Shown: positions 19,076-28,462 of the stretch, one piece after another
Numbering within the stretch: position 1 is the first letter of the stretch
Layout of the letters: each line of letters starts with the position of its first letter
Assembly (NCBI RefSeq): GCF_031010175.1
Contig: NZ_JAUAMB010000016.1
Span: 48,957-112,956 of the forward strand
Reading direction: 5' to 3'
From: Halomonas sp. SpR1
GTDB taxonomy: Bacteria; Pseudomonadota; Gammaproteobacteria; Pseudomonadales; Halomonadaceae
Length of the DNA: 64,000 nucleotides
Made by a program: the position numbers and the translations under genes
Notes under the pieces: model-generated
Told to the model about the DNA's origin: nothing
Databases searched by the model: none
What the model saw: only the letters and a program-made list of their open reading frames with translations

Positions 19076-21670
19076 ATGAACTTTCTTGCCAATCCTCTGA
19101 CCACCTCTTTGTTCCCAGTTAGCGCTTTTACAAGCGCGTGGTCGAAACAGCATAATGACGCCACCACGGTGCCCGGTAGCGAGGCGATCTCAGCTTTTTT
19201 CGACCCGTTCGGCTTTGGCCGTGCTGCCTTCGGGTACTGGCGCGATAGCATGGAGCGCAGTGTTCTCTATCTGGATGTAATGCGCGAACGCGGTAATCAG
19301 TACCTAGAGCATATGGAGCAAACCAAGCCGAATGTGTTGGGGTTCGATACTGAAGTACTGATGGATGGTCGTACGCTACCCCGGCCAACCAACTACGAGC
19401 TGTTGCGCGTGCTGCCCCACGAAGGGACGGAGATTGATCTTCAAAAACGCCCCTTTGTGGTGGTAGACCCCCGTGCAGGCCACGGGCCAGGGATTGGTGG
19501 GTTTAAGCCGGACAGTGAGTTGGGCGTGGCGCTTAAAGCGGGGCATCCCTGCTATTTTATTGGCTTTTTGCCATTTCCAGAACCGGGACAAACCGTTGAG
19601 GACGTGGTCGAGTCGGAAGTCGCTTTTCTGCGTCATGTGATTGAGCTGCACCCTGAAACCACTGAAAAACCGATGGTGGTGGGCAATTGTCAGGCGGGCT
19701 GGCAAATCATGATGGCGGCCGCCTTGGAGCCGGATGTATTCGGCCCTATTCTGATTGCCGGTGCACCGCTCTCTTACTGGGCTGGCGAACATGGCAAAGC
19801 CCCGATGCGCTATACCGGTGGTATGGCGGGAGGCAGCTGGATTACGGCGCTCACCAGCGACATCGGCGATGGCTTGTTTGACGGCGCTTGGTTAGTGCAG
19901 AACTTTGAGCGCCTCAATCCAGCTAACACCTACTGGAAAAAGCAGTATCACCTTTACGACAACATCGATACCGAAGCTGGCCGTTACCTCGATTTTGAAC
20001 GCTGGTGGGGTGGTCACGTCGTATTGGGCGGTGAAGAGATTCAGTATATTGTCGATAACCTGTTTATCGGCAATCGACTCTCTACCGCGCAGTTGGTGAC
20101 CCGTGATGGGCGTCGAATCGATTTGCGTAATGTGCGCTCACCAGTGGTCGTGTTCTGTTCGCGTGGCGACGATATTACCCCGCCCCCTCAAGCCCTGGGT
20201 TGGATTCGTGACTTGTATGAAAACGAAGATGACATCATTGCGAACGAGCAAACCATCGTCTATTGCCAGCACGATACCACCGGCCACTTGGGTATTTTTG
20301 TTTCGGGCAGTGTGTCGCGTAAAGAGCATACCGAATTCACTGCCAATATGGATTACATTGACGTACTGCCGCCAGGCTTGTACGAAACGTCCATATCACC
20401 GGCCGAAAAGGGCGAAGATGCCGAGCTGTTCGAGCGTGACTATTTGCTCGAATTTATGCCGCGCAACTTTGCCGAGCTGGATCGTGCGGTCATGCACAAG
20501 CCAGAGGATGATCGGCGTTTTGCCACCGTGGCGCGAATATCCGAGATCAATTTGGGGTTGTATCGGCTCTTTATGCAGCCCTGGCTAAAAGCCATTATGA
20601 CGCCGGAAGCAGCCCGCTTTATTCGTCGTATGCACCCGATCCGTTTAGGCTACAAGCTGCTCTCCGACCGCAACCCGCTTTCAGTACCGCTGCCGGTGAT
20701 GGCGGAAGCCGTGCGCAAAAATCGTCACCCTGTGCCGCAAGACAACCTGTTTAAAGCGCTTGAAACCATGGGGTCTGACCAACTGGTCGCCGGTCTCAAC
20801 GCCATGCGCGATTTACGCGATAGCAACACCGAAAAACTGTTTATGGACATCTACGGTCAACCGCTGCTGCAGGCTGCCGTTGGCCTGTATGGCGATGCCC
20901 ATGTGCATCGCCGCCGCCCTGGGGCTGAGCCCGAGCATCGTCGCTTCATTGAACAGCGTCAGGAAGCGCTACGCGAGAAAATTGCCCAGGGAAGTGCCCA
21001 TGAAGCGGTTATGCGCTCGCTTATCTACGTACTCGGTGGTGCCCCAGCCACGGATGAGCGTAACTTTAAGCGGCTGCGTGCCTCTCGTGCAGAGCTGGAA
21101 CCGGGTATCGAACTGAGCGATTTTAAAAACCTGGTGCGCGAGCAGTTCTTTATCTTGAAGCTGGATAGGGAGCAAGCGTTAAATTCGCTGCCTACTCTGC
21201 TGGCGGGTAGCAGCAACGCCGATATCGATGGCTATATTAGCCACCTTGAGCATGTGTTTGCCGCCAGCGGCGAGCTTTCTGAGCATGCCGCTGATCGGTT
21301 TGCTCAGATTAAAGCGCTGTTTGATAAGGCAAGACCCCTCAAGTCGGTAGAGAGTAAGCCGGACGAGAGCAAGCCAGCAGCGAGCAAGACGGCAGAGAGC
21401 AAGCCAGCAGAGAGCAAGTCGGCTGCGACAGCCAAGCCTGCTGCCGCTCAGAAGCCAACGAGTGCTGATAAGCCAAAAGCCACTACGGCTAAGCCTTCCT
21501 CCGCCCAGTCAGCTAAGCCTGCACCAGCGGTTGAGGAGCAGTCCGTAGTTAAGGAGCCGACGTCTAAGGAGCCAACGTCTACAAAGGAGTCAGCGGCTGC
21601 GGATAGCGAGTCGGCCAGTGAGACGAAGGCTAAACCTGCTGGGCGTAAAAAGACGCCGCCTAAGCGCTAA
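19076..21670 (+). CDS. DUF3141 protein, PHA-synthase-like, with Lys/Ala/Ser/Pro tail
   Basis: An 864-residue protein with an alpha/beta-hydrolase core of the DUF3141/polyhydroxyalkanoate-synthase-like type. A GxCxG box (VVGNCQAGWQ, near residue 203) has Cys where lipases have Ser, as in PhaC. The presumed Asp is in FCSRGDDITPPPQA and the His in QHDTTGHLGIF, completing a triad. The C-terminal 110 residues are a low-complexity tail of short units such as ESKPAESK, rich in Lys, Ala, Ser and Pro, resembling tails of granule-binding proteins. Start ATG 19076 follows CGGGAGA. Function as an actual polymerase is inferred and not certain. Confidence 0.8.
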   Translation: MNFLANPLTTSLFPVSAFTSAWSKQHNDATTVPGSEAISAFFDPFGFGRAAFGYWRDSMERSVLYLDVMRERGNQYLEHMEQTKPNVLGFDTEVLMDGRTLPRPTNYELLRVLPHEGTEIDLQKRPFVVVDPRAGHGPGIGGFKPDSELGVALKAGHPCYFIGFLPFPEPGQTVEDVVESEVAFLRHVIELHPETTEKPMVVGNCQAGWQIMMAAALEPDVFGPILIAGAPLSYWAGEHGKAPMRYTGGMAGGSWITALTSDIGDGLFDGAWLVQNFERLNPANTYWKKQYHLYDNIDTEAGRYLDFERWWGGHVVLGGEEIQYIVDNLFIGNRLSTAQLVTRDGRRIDLRNVRSPVVVFCSRGDDITPPPQALGWIRDLYENEDDIIANEQTIVYCQHDTTGHLGIFVSGSVSRKEHTEFTANMDYIDVLPPGLYETSISPAEKGEDAELFERDYLLEFMPRNFAELDRAVMHKPEDDRRFATVARISEINLGLYRLFMQPWLKAIMTPEAARFIRRMHPIRLGYKLLSDRNPLSVPLPVMAEAVRKNRHPVPQDNLFKALETMGSDQLVAGLNAMRDLRDSNTEKLFMDIYGQPLLQAAVGLYGDAHVHRRRPGAEPEHRRFIEQRQEALREKIAQGSAHEAVMRSLIYVLGGAPATDERNFKRLRASRAELEPGIELSDFKNLVREQFFILKLDREQALNSLPTLLAGSSNADIDGYISHLEHVFAASGELSEHAADRFAQIKALFDKARPLKSVESKPDESKPAASKTAESKPAESKSAATAKPAAAQKPTSADKPKATTAKPSSAQSAKPAPAVEEQSVVKEPTSKEPTSTKESAAADSESASETKAKPAGRKKTPPKR

Positions 21671-21689
21671 AACAGTGCCTTAGATCATC

Positions 21690-21722
21690 GCGCCCCTGCC
21701 TATTTGGTGGGGGCGCTTTGTT
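21690..21722 (+). terminator. rho-independent terminator after the DUF3141 gene
   Basis: GCGCCCCTGCC and GGTGGGGGCGC form a strong GC-rich stem around a 5-base loop, followed by TTTGTTTG. It lies 19 bases after the stop codon. Confidence 0.85.
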
Positions 21723-21798
21723 TGTTTCAGTACCTTTTGGGTTGCTGGAATGCCGGTGGCAGTCTAGTGTCTAGCTACTCTTTGTCTAAAACCGTTTT

Positions 21799-21912
21799 GA
21801 GATACTAAGTCGAGAAGCTAAGTCGAGATACTACTTCGAGATACTACTTCGAGATACTACGTCGACAAACTGTGTTGAAAAACTATGTTGACAAACTACG
21901 TCTAAAAACTCC
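21799..21912 (+). repeat. 13-bp tandem repeat array upstream of topA
   Basis: About 8.7 head-to-tail copies of a 13-bp unit with consensus GAGATACTACGTC. Units 3 and 4 (GAGATACTACTTC) are identical; the others differ at 1-5 positions, drifting to GACAAACTACGTC and GAAAAACTATGTT at the right end. The rest of the 409-base gap (21671-22079) holds the terminator at the left and the presumed topA promoter at the right. I see no ORF there. Confidence 0.85.
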
Positions 21913-22079
21913 GGATGCTCGCTGCGACTTGGTTGTTACTGGCGCTTCGCTAAGGGCTGGGGTAGGGTAGGCGCATTTTTTCATCCGTATCTTGTTTAAT
22001 GGGCGGTTTCGTCCCGGCGATACGGCACCGAATTCAGAGCACGCGCTAGACAGCCCGTGCATTAAGAAAGTGGAGCACT

Positions 22080-24707
22080 ATGGGCAAGTCACTGGTCATC
22101 GTCGAGTCGCCAGCGAAAGCGAAGACGATTAACAAATATCTCGGCAACGATTTCATCGTGAAGTCGAGCGTGGGTCACATTCGTGACCTGCCGACCAGCG
22201 GCTCAGGTAAGGCAGCCTCCGACCCCAAGGAGCGCGCACGCCAGGCCGCAGCGACACGCAAGATGTCGGCGGAAGAGAAAGAAGCGTATAAAAAACGTAA
22301 AAACCAGGATCAATTGATTCGGCGGATGGGGATCGACCCTAATAACGGCTGGGAAGCCCGCTATGAGGTGCTGCCTGGAAAAGAGAAAGTCGTTGCCGAG
22401 CTAAAAAAGCTGGCTGAGAAAGCTGACGCTGTCTATCTCGCAACGGATTTGGATCGCGAAGGGGAAGCCATCGCCTGGCACCTGCGCGAGACCATTGGTG
22501 GAGACGACAGCCGCTATAAGCGAGTGGTGTTTAACGAAATCACCAAAAATGCTATTCAGGATGCCTTCAAGGCACCTGGGGCGCTCAATATCCCCCGGGT
22601 GGAAGCCCAGCAAGCCAGGCGTTTCCTGGATCGTGTGGTGGGCTTTATGCTCTCACCTCTGTTGTGGGCGAAAGTGGCGCGCGGGTTGTCGGCTGGTCGC
22701 GTGCAGTCAGTCGCGGTACGCCTGATTGTCGAACGCGAGCGGGAAATTCGCGCCTTTATCCCTGAAGAGTTTTGGGATGTCCACGCGGATTTGGCCTCAC
22801 CCGAGGGCGAGTTGGTGCGTTTTGCTCTGGTTCGTCAGGATGGCAAAGCCTTTAAGCCCACCTCCGAAAAAGACACCCTGGCACGTATCGAACAGCTTAG
22901 AAAAGCCAAGCTGGCGATTACCTCCCGTGAAGACAAGCCCACTAGCTCAAAACCCACGGCGCCCTTTATTACCTCAACGCTGCAGCAAGCGGCGAGCGGC
23001 CGGTTAGGCTTTTCAGTCAAAAAAACCATGACCATGGCCCAGCGTCTCTACGAGGCCGGCTACATTACCTATATGCGTACCGACTCCACCAACTTGTCGA
23101 AAGATGCTGTGGAGGGTGTACGCAGTTATATCGGCGAAGAGTTTGGCGAGCGCTACCTGCCAGAAGCGCCTAATCGCTATAGCAGCAAAGAGAGCGCCCA
23201 AGAGGCCCACGAAGCGATTCGCCCCTCCAGCGTTGAGCGAAAGGCATCCGACCTGGCCGGTATGGAGCGCGATGCGGAGCGTCTTTATGAACTGATCTGG
23301 CGTCAGTTTGTGGCTTGCCAAATGACCCCCGCAGAGTACTTGTCCAGCACACTAAGTGTGGAAGTCGATGGCTATGAGCTGCGTGCTAAAGGTCGCGTGC
23401 TGAAGTTTGATGGTTATACCCGGGTGATGAAGCCCAGTGGGAAAAATGAAGACCAGAGCCTGCCCGACTTGCCTAAGGGCACGCCCATGGCGTTGGAAGC
23501 ACTCGACCCTCAGCAGCACTTTACCAAACCCGCGCCGCGCTACACCGAAGCAAGCCTGGTCAAAGAGCTTGAGAAGCAGGGCATTGGTCGGCCTTCTACT
23601 TACGCCTCGATCATCTCGACGATCCAGGATCGCGGCTATGTGAAACTCGAGAACCGCCGCTTCTACGCTGAAAAACTGGGCGATATCGTCACCGAGCGGT
23701 TGAAAGAGTCCTTCCCAGATTTGATGGACTTCTCGTTCACCGCCCGCATGGAGGATAGCCTGGATGAAGTTGCCGAAGGCGAACGTAACTGGCAGGCGCT
23801 GCTAGATGCCTTCTATAGTGAGTTTCGTGAAGAGCTGGTGAAGGCGGAGAGCGAAGATGGCATGCGCCCTAATCAGCCGGTGCCCACGGATATCGACTGT
23901 CCGAGCTGCGGTCGTCATATGCAGATTCGTACGGCGTCTACCGGGGTTTTCCTGGGCTGCAGTGGCTATAATTTACCGCCGAAAGAGCGCTGCAAAACCA
24001 CCATTGACCTGATTCCAGGTGAAGATGCGGTGGCTGAAGATGCAGGTGAAGAGGCCGAAACCGATGCGCTGCGTGCCAAGCGTCGCTGCCCTAAATGCGG
24101 CACGGCGATGGACAATTACCTGCTCGACGAAACGCGTAAGTTGCACATCTGCGGTAACAGCCCCGATTGCGACGGCTATGAAGTGGAGAGCGGTAAATTC
24201 AAGATCAAGGGTTACGACGGCCCGATTATCGAATGCGACAAATGTGGCTCTGAAATGCAGCTGAAATCTGGCCGCTTCGGCAAGTATTTTGGCTGCACCA
24301 ATAGCGAATGTAAAAACACTCGCAAACTGTTGAAGAGCGGTGAAGTGGCACCGCCGAAAATGGATCCGATCCCGATGCCGGAACTGGCCTGTCAAAAAGT
24401 TGACGACCACTACGTGCTGCGTGACGGCGCGAGCGGACTGTTTTTAGCCGCCAGCAAGTTTCCCAAAAATCGCGAAACGCGACCGCCGCTAGTGAAAGAG
24501 CTGAAGGCCCATGCCGATGAGCTGCCTGAGAAGTATCACTTTATTCTCAAAGCGCCCAGCGAAGACCCAGATGGCCGCCCAGCGCAAATTCGTTACTCGC
24601 GAAAGAGTAAAGAGCAGTACGTGATGACCGATGAAGAGGGCAAGGCCACTGGTTGGAAGGCCATGTTTGAGGGCGGTAAGTGGCATGTGGAGGACAAACG
24701 CAAGTGA
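22080..24707 (+). CDS. topA: DNA topoisomerase I
   Basis: An 875-residue type IA topoisomerase that relaxes negative supercoils. The N-terminal [19 protein letters not shown] opens the Toprim domain, and [15 protein letters not shown] holds its acidic DxDxE metal site. The active-site tyrosine is in [12 protein letters not shown], near residue 330. [18 protein letters not shown] is typical. The C-terminus has three zinc-ribbon modules, beginning [16 protein letters not shown] and CDKCGSEM, each with four cysteines. The ATG follows TGGAGCACT. The next gene overlaps its stop. Confidence 0.98.
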   Translation: MGKSLVIVESPAKAKTINKYLGNDFIVKSSVGHIRDLPTSGSGKAASDPKERARQAAATRKMSAEEKEAYKKRKNQDQLIRRMGIDPNNGWEARYEVLPGKEKVVAELKKLAEKADAVYLATDLDREGEAIAWHLRETIGGDDSRYKRVVFNEITKNAIQDAFKAPGALNIPRVEAQQARRFLDRVVGFMLSPLLWAKVARGLSAGRVQSVAVRLIVEREREIRAFIPEEFWDVHADLASPEGELVRFALVRQDGKAFKPTSEKDTLARIEQLRKAKLAITSREDKPTSSKPTAPFITSTLQQAASGRLGFSVKKTMTMAQRLYEAGYITYMRTDSTNLSKDAVEGVRSYIGEEFGERYLPEAPNRYSSKESAQEAHEAIRPSSVERKASDLAGMERDAERLYELIWRQFVACQMTPAEYLSSTLSVEVDGYELRAKGRVLKFDGYTRVMKPSGKNEDQSLPDLPKGTPMALEALDPQQHFTKPAPRYTEASLVKELEKQGIGRPSTYASIISTIQDRGYVKLENRRFYAEKLGDIVTERLKESFPDLMDFSFTARMEDSLDEVAEGERNWQALLDAFYSEFREELVKAESEDGMRPNQPVPTDIDCPSCGRHMQIRTASTGVFLGCSGYNLPPKERCKTTIDLIPGEDAVAEDAGEEAETDALRAKRRCPKCGTAMDNYLLDETRKLHICGNSPDCDGYEVESGKFKIKGYDGPIIECDKCGSEMQLKSGRFGKYFGCTNSECKNTRKLLKSGEVAPPKMDPIPMPELACQKVDDHYVLRDGASGLFLAASKFPKNRETRPPLVKELKAHADELPEKYHFILKAPSEDPDGRPAQIRYSRKSKEQYVMTDEEGKATGWKAMFEGGKWHVEDKRK

Positions 24708-25165
24708 ATGCACGGGCACGCACCAATCAGCTACTCTACCAAGCGGAGCTGCTGGCAACTTCGCCTGCCGGGGAGGATGAGCACGCCCCCGCGCGGCAGA
24801 TGGCGTTGGAAGAGAGTGCTTTAGCGCTGTTTGAGCTGGCGTTAGAGTCGCTGCTGCGTGAAGTTACCGAACATGCCCGCTTGCCAGAGCACCGTTGGAC
24901 AGTGTTACTGGCCCAGGATGGCCCTGCGTTAGCCGAGCTGCAGCGTCTGCGCGATTTAGCCGCTCAGCCGGAGAGCTGGTTGAACTGGCTGATGGTTCAG
25001 CTTGAGCGCCTGCATAGCGATGATGGTGCGGCGCGGCGCATGGTTCATAACCCCGCTATGATTGCGGTGGGTAATCCGACGGGTTTACGTCAGCAAGTGC
25101 TAGATAAACTCCAGGCCGCCAAGGCTGAAATAGGCGCGCTGCGCGAGACCAGCCTGGAGTGGTAA
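24704..25165 (+). CDS. hypothetical protein coupled to topA (DUF6586-like)
   Basis: A 153-residue, mostly helical, acidic cytoplasmic protein with no motif I can assign to an activity. The likely start is GTG 24704, overlapping the topA stop by 4 bases, with GGAGG about 10 bases upstream inside topA. Small proteins of this size (DUF6586 as I recall) sit beside topA in pseudomonads, and the conserved-looking [12 protein letters not shown] is reminiscent of that family. Translational coupling suggests a shared transcript, but the function is unknown. Confidence 0.6.
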   Translation: MNARARTNQLLYQAELLATSPAGEDEHAPARQMALEESALALFELALESLLREVTEHARLPEHRWTVLLAQDGPALAELQRLRDLAAQPESWLNWLMVQLERLHSDDGAARRMVHNPAMIAVGNPTGLRQQVLDKLQAAKAEIGALRETSLEW

Positions 25166-25208
25166 GATGTTTATCTAGGCGTCGCTCAATTAGTCAAGAA
25201 AGGAGATC

Positions 25209-25676
25209 ATGATGCGCTATAACCAAGTGAAAGATTTAATCGAATGGGCGGCGGGTTTTCATGCGCGGATGGCGGAACAGTACAGCCAAGCTGCTGATAA
25301 AGCTGATCATGAGCGCCTGCAAATGGCGTTTAATTACTTGGCCAGTCGCGAATTGAAAATGAAAACGGGCCTTGAAGATCTCTTTCATGATGGCTCTGAT
25401 CATTCAGAGGTATTGGAGTTATGGTTCGATGATTCGAGCGATTTCCCCCATCCACCTGAATTGGAGCGTATGGCAGAGCAAACGGTGGCTGGCTCAATAG
25501 ACGACGCAATGAAAACAGCAACATCGGCTCACCAACGTCTTCAAGCACTTTACGAACATCGCGCTTCGCGGGCAAAAATTGAGCCTGAAGAGGAGTTTTT
25601 CAACGCTCTGGCTCAAGGGCATAATTCTGAAATACGCCATATAATGGCCAGTATGGAAGAGTTGCAGGGCGTTTGA
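25209..25676 (+). CDS. hypothetical helical protein, ferritin-like helix pattern
   Basis: A 155-residue soluble protein with a strong AAGGAG ribosome site before ATGATG. Its spaced E/H residues in long helices (EWAAGFHARMAEQYSQAAD, ELKMKTGLEDLFHD, EFFNALAQGHNSEIRHIM) recall a four-helix ferritin-like bundle, but I cannot show a complete di-iron EXXH pair. I do not recognise a specific family. It follows topA and its small partner in the same direction and may share their transcript. Confidence 0.6.
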   Translation: MMRYNQVKDLIEWAAGFHARMAEQYSQAADKADHERLQMAFNYLASRELKMKTGLEDLFHDGSDHSEVLELWFDDSSDFPHPPELERMAEQTVAGSIDDAMKTATSAHQRLQALYEHRASRAKIEPEEEFFNALAQGHNSEIRHIMASMEELQGV

Positions 25677-25830
25677 TGAGTTTTTATCAGTGGATTATGG
25701 GTCATGGCTTTTGGGATGCGTTAGCGGCGTATATGACGAAATTACTAACGGCAGATGTGGGAATAAGGTATAACAGCCACCAGATGTGCCTAGTCGGTCA
25801 ACCACAGGCTAACTTGTTTCGAGAGCTGCC

Positions 25831-26466
25831 ATGTTTTTAGTTAATCGCCGTCGATTTTTAGCCATGGCGCTGAGCTTTCCAGCCGTTGCCAGCGCTGCTG
25901 TCACTGCGCCAATTGTTACCGAGCCCACCCCCACTGACCTAGTGGAAACAATGCTTCGCCGCGCTCATGTGCCGCGCCATAGTAATGAGGTGTGGGTGCT
26001 GGTGGACGATAAGGAGGCCTCTCTCAGCGTGTATCGTGGAAATGCGCTGGTGGAGCGTTTTGCCCCTGTATCACTTGGTCGTGCTGGGGCTAAAACTCAG
26101 CGGGTTCGTGGCGATAACGTGACCCCCATGGGCGAGTTTCATATCAACCGTTTTAATTACGAAAGCCAATGGCGTACGTTTATTGGTATTGATTACCCAA
26201 CGCCGGTGCACGCTAGAATGGCACTGGAGAAAGGGATTTATTCCCAAACAGACTATGATGATTACTTCGACTACTATCGACGTTATGGTCACCCGCCGCA
26301 AAACACCGCGCTGGGTGGGGCGATTGGGATCCACGGCTTGGGTAGCGCAGACCCCGACATTCATGGCCGCTACCACTGGACCCAAGGGTGTGTCGCCGTT
26401 ACCAACGAGCAAATTGATCGCTTGGTAGCGCTAGTGGGTGTTGGCACTCGTGTAGTGATCCGTTAA
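25831..26466 (+). CDS. L,D-transpeptidase (YkuD), short form
   Basis: A 211-residue periplasmic protein. The N-terminus NRRRFLAMALSFPAVASA is a signal peptide with a twin-arginine look. The YkuD core includes HGLGSADPDIHGRYHWTQGC, whose TQGCVAVTN carries the catalytic cysteine (SHGC-type motif with Thr-Gln in place of Ser-His). Family enzymes make 3-3 cross-links, or attach or detach Lpp from peptidoglycan. It lies 230 bases upstream of the lpp-like gene. That gap has hairpins at 26547-26572 (GACTT...AAGTC) and 26583-26597 (ACCTGC/GCAGGT). Confidence 0.85.
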   Translation: MFLVNRRRFLAMALSFPAVASAAVTAPIVTEPTPTDLVETMLRRAHVPRHSNEVWVLVDDKEASLSVYRGNALVERFAPVSLGRAGAKTQRVRGDNVTPMGEFHINRFNYESQWRTFIGIDYPTPVHARMALEKGIYSQTDYDDYFDYYRRYGHPPQNTALGGAIGIHGLGSADPDIHGRYHWTQGCVAVTNEQIDRLVALVGVGTRVVIR

Positions 26467-26696
26467 GCTAACGCCGTTGATGGAAGTTCGAGGTTTTAAA
26501 CAAGTGGCTATAGACAACCGCTGTGGTCTATTATAAAACAGCGTTTGACTTGCGTGCTTTGCAGCACAAGTCACTGAAAAGAACCTGCACCGCAGGTAGA
26601 CAAATTTAAGCTAAGAACTTATTCTAATGTAAGTGACTAGCCTTACGTTTGTCATACCCTTAACGTAGTACCCAAGGACGACTCAAGGAGAACATT

Positions 26697-26960
26697 ATGA
26701 CTCTGAAAACTACTCTGAAGATGACTGCTGCTGCCGCTTCACTGGCAATTCTTGCTGGTTGTGCTTCTACCAGCGCGCTGGAAGAAGTTCGCATGACTGC
26801 AGAATCTGCACAGGCTGACGCTGCAGAAGCTCGCAGCATGGCTTCACAAGCTATGAACACTGCAAACCAAGCCCAGCGCGATGCGCAGGCTGCTCTGCAG
26901 ATGTCTGAGCAGAACCGTGAAGAAATGAACCGTATGTTCCAGCGCTCCATGCAGAAGTAA
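26697..26960 (+). CDS. lpp: Lpp/OprI-like major outer-membrane lipoprotein
   Basis: An 87-residue lipoprotein. The lipobox LAGC (Cys near residue 22) is followed by a coiled coil of Ala-rich heptads (ESAQADAAEARSMASQAMNT) and a C-terminal lysine, the residue that L,D-transpeptidases join to peptidoglycan in E. coli Lpp. The ribosome site AAGGAG is strong and codon use is biased as in highly expressed genes. It resembles Pseudomonas OprI in length. It is flanked on both sides by YkuD transpeptidases. Confidence 0.9.
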   Translation: MTLKTTLKMTAAAASLAILAGCASTSALEEVRMTAESAQADAAEARSMASQAMNTANQAQRDAQAALQMSEQNREEMNRMFQRSMQK

Positions 26961-27103
26961 TTCTGCTTGGGCTGCTGAGGGAGTCACCAGACTCTCTCAG
27001 CAGCTGCTGGAAGAAAGTGTAGAAAATGTAGTTAGCTAAGATATCGAAAGCAGGGCGTTGTAAGTTAAAGCGTCTAACCATTAGATTATTTTACTAGCTG
27101 CGC

Positions 27104-27131
27104 AAAAAACCCCGCCTCGGCGGGGTTTTTT
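27104..27131 (+). terminator. bidirectional rho-independent terminator
   Basis: A perfect stem (CCCCGCC/GGCGGGG) with an AAAAAA run on the left and TTTTTT on the right serves both lpp and the convergent L,D-transpeptidase gene. Confidence 0.95.
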
Positions 27132-27162
27132 GTTACTACGGACTTCTTACTTGCTTCTGCCG

Positions 27163-28338
27163 TTAAGCGTCTTTATCGCCGTCAGTGGCGGCTCTGAGCT
27201 TAAGTTCGTCAATCAGCTCCACGGGTTCTGGTTCTGGCTCGGGGGCCTGTGGGCCAAAGAGGGCGATAAATTGGCCGTCGGGGGCTTCTACGGCACGCTG
27301 AATCCGCTCAGCATCTATTTCAACGTCACTGTCAGTCAGCTCGGTGACGCGCTCCAGGGCATTAAGTAGTGGCTCAAAGCCCTCTACATTCTCTTCCAGC
27401 TGCGGGAACGACTGCACAAACAGCGTGCCGTCGGCTGCATAGCCCGCTTTGAACGGCGCGTCCATCAGGTTGACCTGGGTGCCGCTGGGTAAGCGCTCGT
27501 AAAGCGACTTAATGTCTTCCGGGTACATACGAATACAGCCGCGGCTGACGCGCATGCCCACGCCATCGGGGCGGTTAGTGCCATGAATCAGATAGCTCGG
27601 CATGGCCAGCAGAATGGCGTGCTCGCCAAGAGGGTTATTGGGGCCGGGCGGAACTACTGAGGGGGCTGGCTCGCCACGCTCTGCTGCTTCGCGACGCATG
27701 GAGGCCGGTGGTGCCCAGGCTGGATCTTTAACCTTGACCGTTGTGCGAGTGATGCCCACAGGGGTGGCGAACTCTTCACGCCCCACGCTGACCGGGTAGG
27801 TTTCGACAATGCCGGGTTTATCGGCGGGGTAGTAGTAGAGGCGCAGTTCAGAAAGATTAACCACAACACCTTCCCGCGGTGCAGGCGGCAAGATGTACTG
27901 GGCGGGGATCACTACCTCGGTGCCTGCCCCCGGTACCCATAGGCTGACGCCCGGATTAGCCATGCGGATCTCTTCATAGCCAATGTTGTGACGGCGGGCG
28001 ATATCAATCAGCGTCTGCTTGGGATCTTCAACAACGACGGTATAGCGCTCCCCAATCACATCACCTGTTTCAGGTAGGCGGAAGTGGCCACGGGGCAGCT
28101 CGTCCTGATCAGCAACCTGGGCGGCGCTGTCTACGGCGTCGATGCTGATTTCCTGTGCCTGCTCTTGTGACGCCTCGGCTGATTGTTCCTGTGTCTGCTG
28201 TTCTTGCACCTGCTCTTGAGGCTGGCTGTCGGCTTGCTCGTCAGCCGGTTGCGCATAAGCGGGGCTTAACAGGCTGGCAGTGAGTAGCACGGCCAGACTG
28301 GTGGGGCCCCAGAGGGAAAAGGTATCGCGAATGTTCAT
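27163..28338 (-). CDS. L,D-transpeptidase with LysM-like domain, long form
   Basis: A 391-residue periplasmic enzyme of the ErfK/YbiS type. The signal peptide ends near SPAYAQ, followed by a Gln/Glu-rich linker. A LysM-like segment (YTVVVEDPKQTLIDIARRHN) precedes the YkuD domain, with HGTNRPDGVG and the catalytic motif VSRGCIRMYPEDI. An acidic, Pro-rich tail ends the protein. Family members attach Lpp to peptidoglycan or form 3-3 cross-links. The gene is convergent with lpp. Confidence 0.93.
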   Translation of the reverse strand: MNIRDTFSLWGPTSLAVLLTASLLSPAYAQPADEQADSQPQEQVQEQQTQEQSAEASQEQAQEISIDAVDSAAQVADQDELPRGHFRLPETGDVIGERYTVVVEDPKQTLIDIARRHNIGYEEIRMANPGVSLWVPGAGTEVVIPAQYILPPAPREGVVVNLSELRLYYYPADKPGIVETYPVSVGREEFATPVGITRTTVKVKDPAWAPPASMRREAAERGEPAPSVVPPGPNNPLGEHAILLAMPSYLIHGTNRPDGVGMRVSRGCIRMYPEDIKSLYERLPSGTQVNLMDAPFKAGYAADGTLFVQSFPQLEENVEGFEPLLNALERVTELTDSDVEIDAERIQRAVEAPDGQFIALFGPQAPEPEPEPVELIDELKLRAATDGDKDA

Positions 28339-28462
28339 GGTCGTTCCTAATGTGTTAATTCACCGCTGCTGCGCGTTGTGTGGCCACGGTTGCTGGTTTA
28401 CGGCTGCCAACCAACGGTTATTTACCAACCGGGCATGGCTACTGGCAAGTTTGCCCCAAGCG

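Noticed and set aside
28339..28462. Small RNA between the L,D-transpeptidase and mfd genes
   Set aside because: Some local pairing exists, but no promoter or terminator pattern supports an RNA gene.
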